Positions 6,021 to 6,052 of a DNA stretch of 6,052 bases are shown piece by piece. The stretch is taken from positions 1-6,052 of the forward strand of contig VXPR01000471.1 in the NCBI GenBank assembly GCA_009839405.1. The letters are read 5' to 3'. Position 1 is the stretch's first letter, and the number at the start of each line of letters is the position of its first letter. The stretch is from Gammaproteobacteria bacterium (GTDB taxonomy: Bacteria; Pseudomonadota; Gammaproteobacteria; Pseudomonadales; Azotimanducaceae). The translations under genes were made by a program, and so were the position numbers. The notes under the pieces are model-generated. The model was not told the origin of the DNA. It made no database searches and saw nothing but the letters and a program-made list of their open reading frames with translations.

Positions 6021-6052
6021 CCGTAGCTGCGAGCGAATGCGAGCACGAAGGC

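Noticed and set aside
6028..6044. TGCGAGC repeated at 6028-6034 and 6038-6044
   Set aside because: Only two 7-base copies at the window edge. This is compatible with chance, and no array continues in the visible sequence.

Overview
The window is a GC-rich bacterial segment. It carries one compact operon of three genes on the + strand, flanked by short intergenic stretches. The GC-rich codon use, AlkB-type and GlnE-type domains and tight gene packing suggest a Pseudomonadota-like genome. That assignment is an inference; no marker in the window fixes the taxon.

Layout: bases 1-141 are a leader region with small palindromes. They include the possible last 16 codons of an upstream Gly/Cys/Ser-containing peptide (stop at 51-53). 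Bases 142-2523 encode a 793-residue fusion. Its first half is an integral-membrane non-haem di-iron oxygenase of the AlkB/fatty-acid-desaturase type with a complete His-cluster set. Its second half resembles one half of glutamine synthetase adenylyltransferase (GlnE), with its nucleotidyl-transfer site degraded. Bases 2520-4868 encode a fused azoline-forming cyclodehydratase with three parts: a leader-binding RRE, a zinc-binding E1-like domain and a YcaO domain. This is the architecture of TruD/PatD/LynD-type enzymes. Bases 4879-5985 encode a 368-residue protein that I do not recognise. The operon ends in a strong inverted repeat (5982-6020) that begins inside the last gene's stop region and looks like a terminator, possibly bidirectional.

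How the genes may work together: the cyclodehydratase marks this as part of a RiPP cluster of the thiazole/oxazole-modified microcin (TOMM) class. The enzyme would convert Cys/Ser/Thr of a precursor peptide to azolines using ATP. Genes 1 and 2 overlap by 4 bases and gene 3 follows 10 bases later, so the three products are probably made together. The unusual member is the AlkB-GlnE-like fusion. The inference is that it is a membrane-bound oxidative tailoring enzyme whose C-terminal pseudo-nucleotidyltransferase serves as a binding or scaffold module. No SagB-type dehydrogenase, protease or transporter is visible, and no complete precursor gene is in the window; these could lie outside it.
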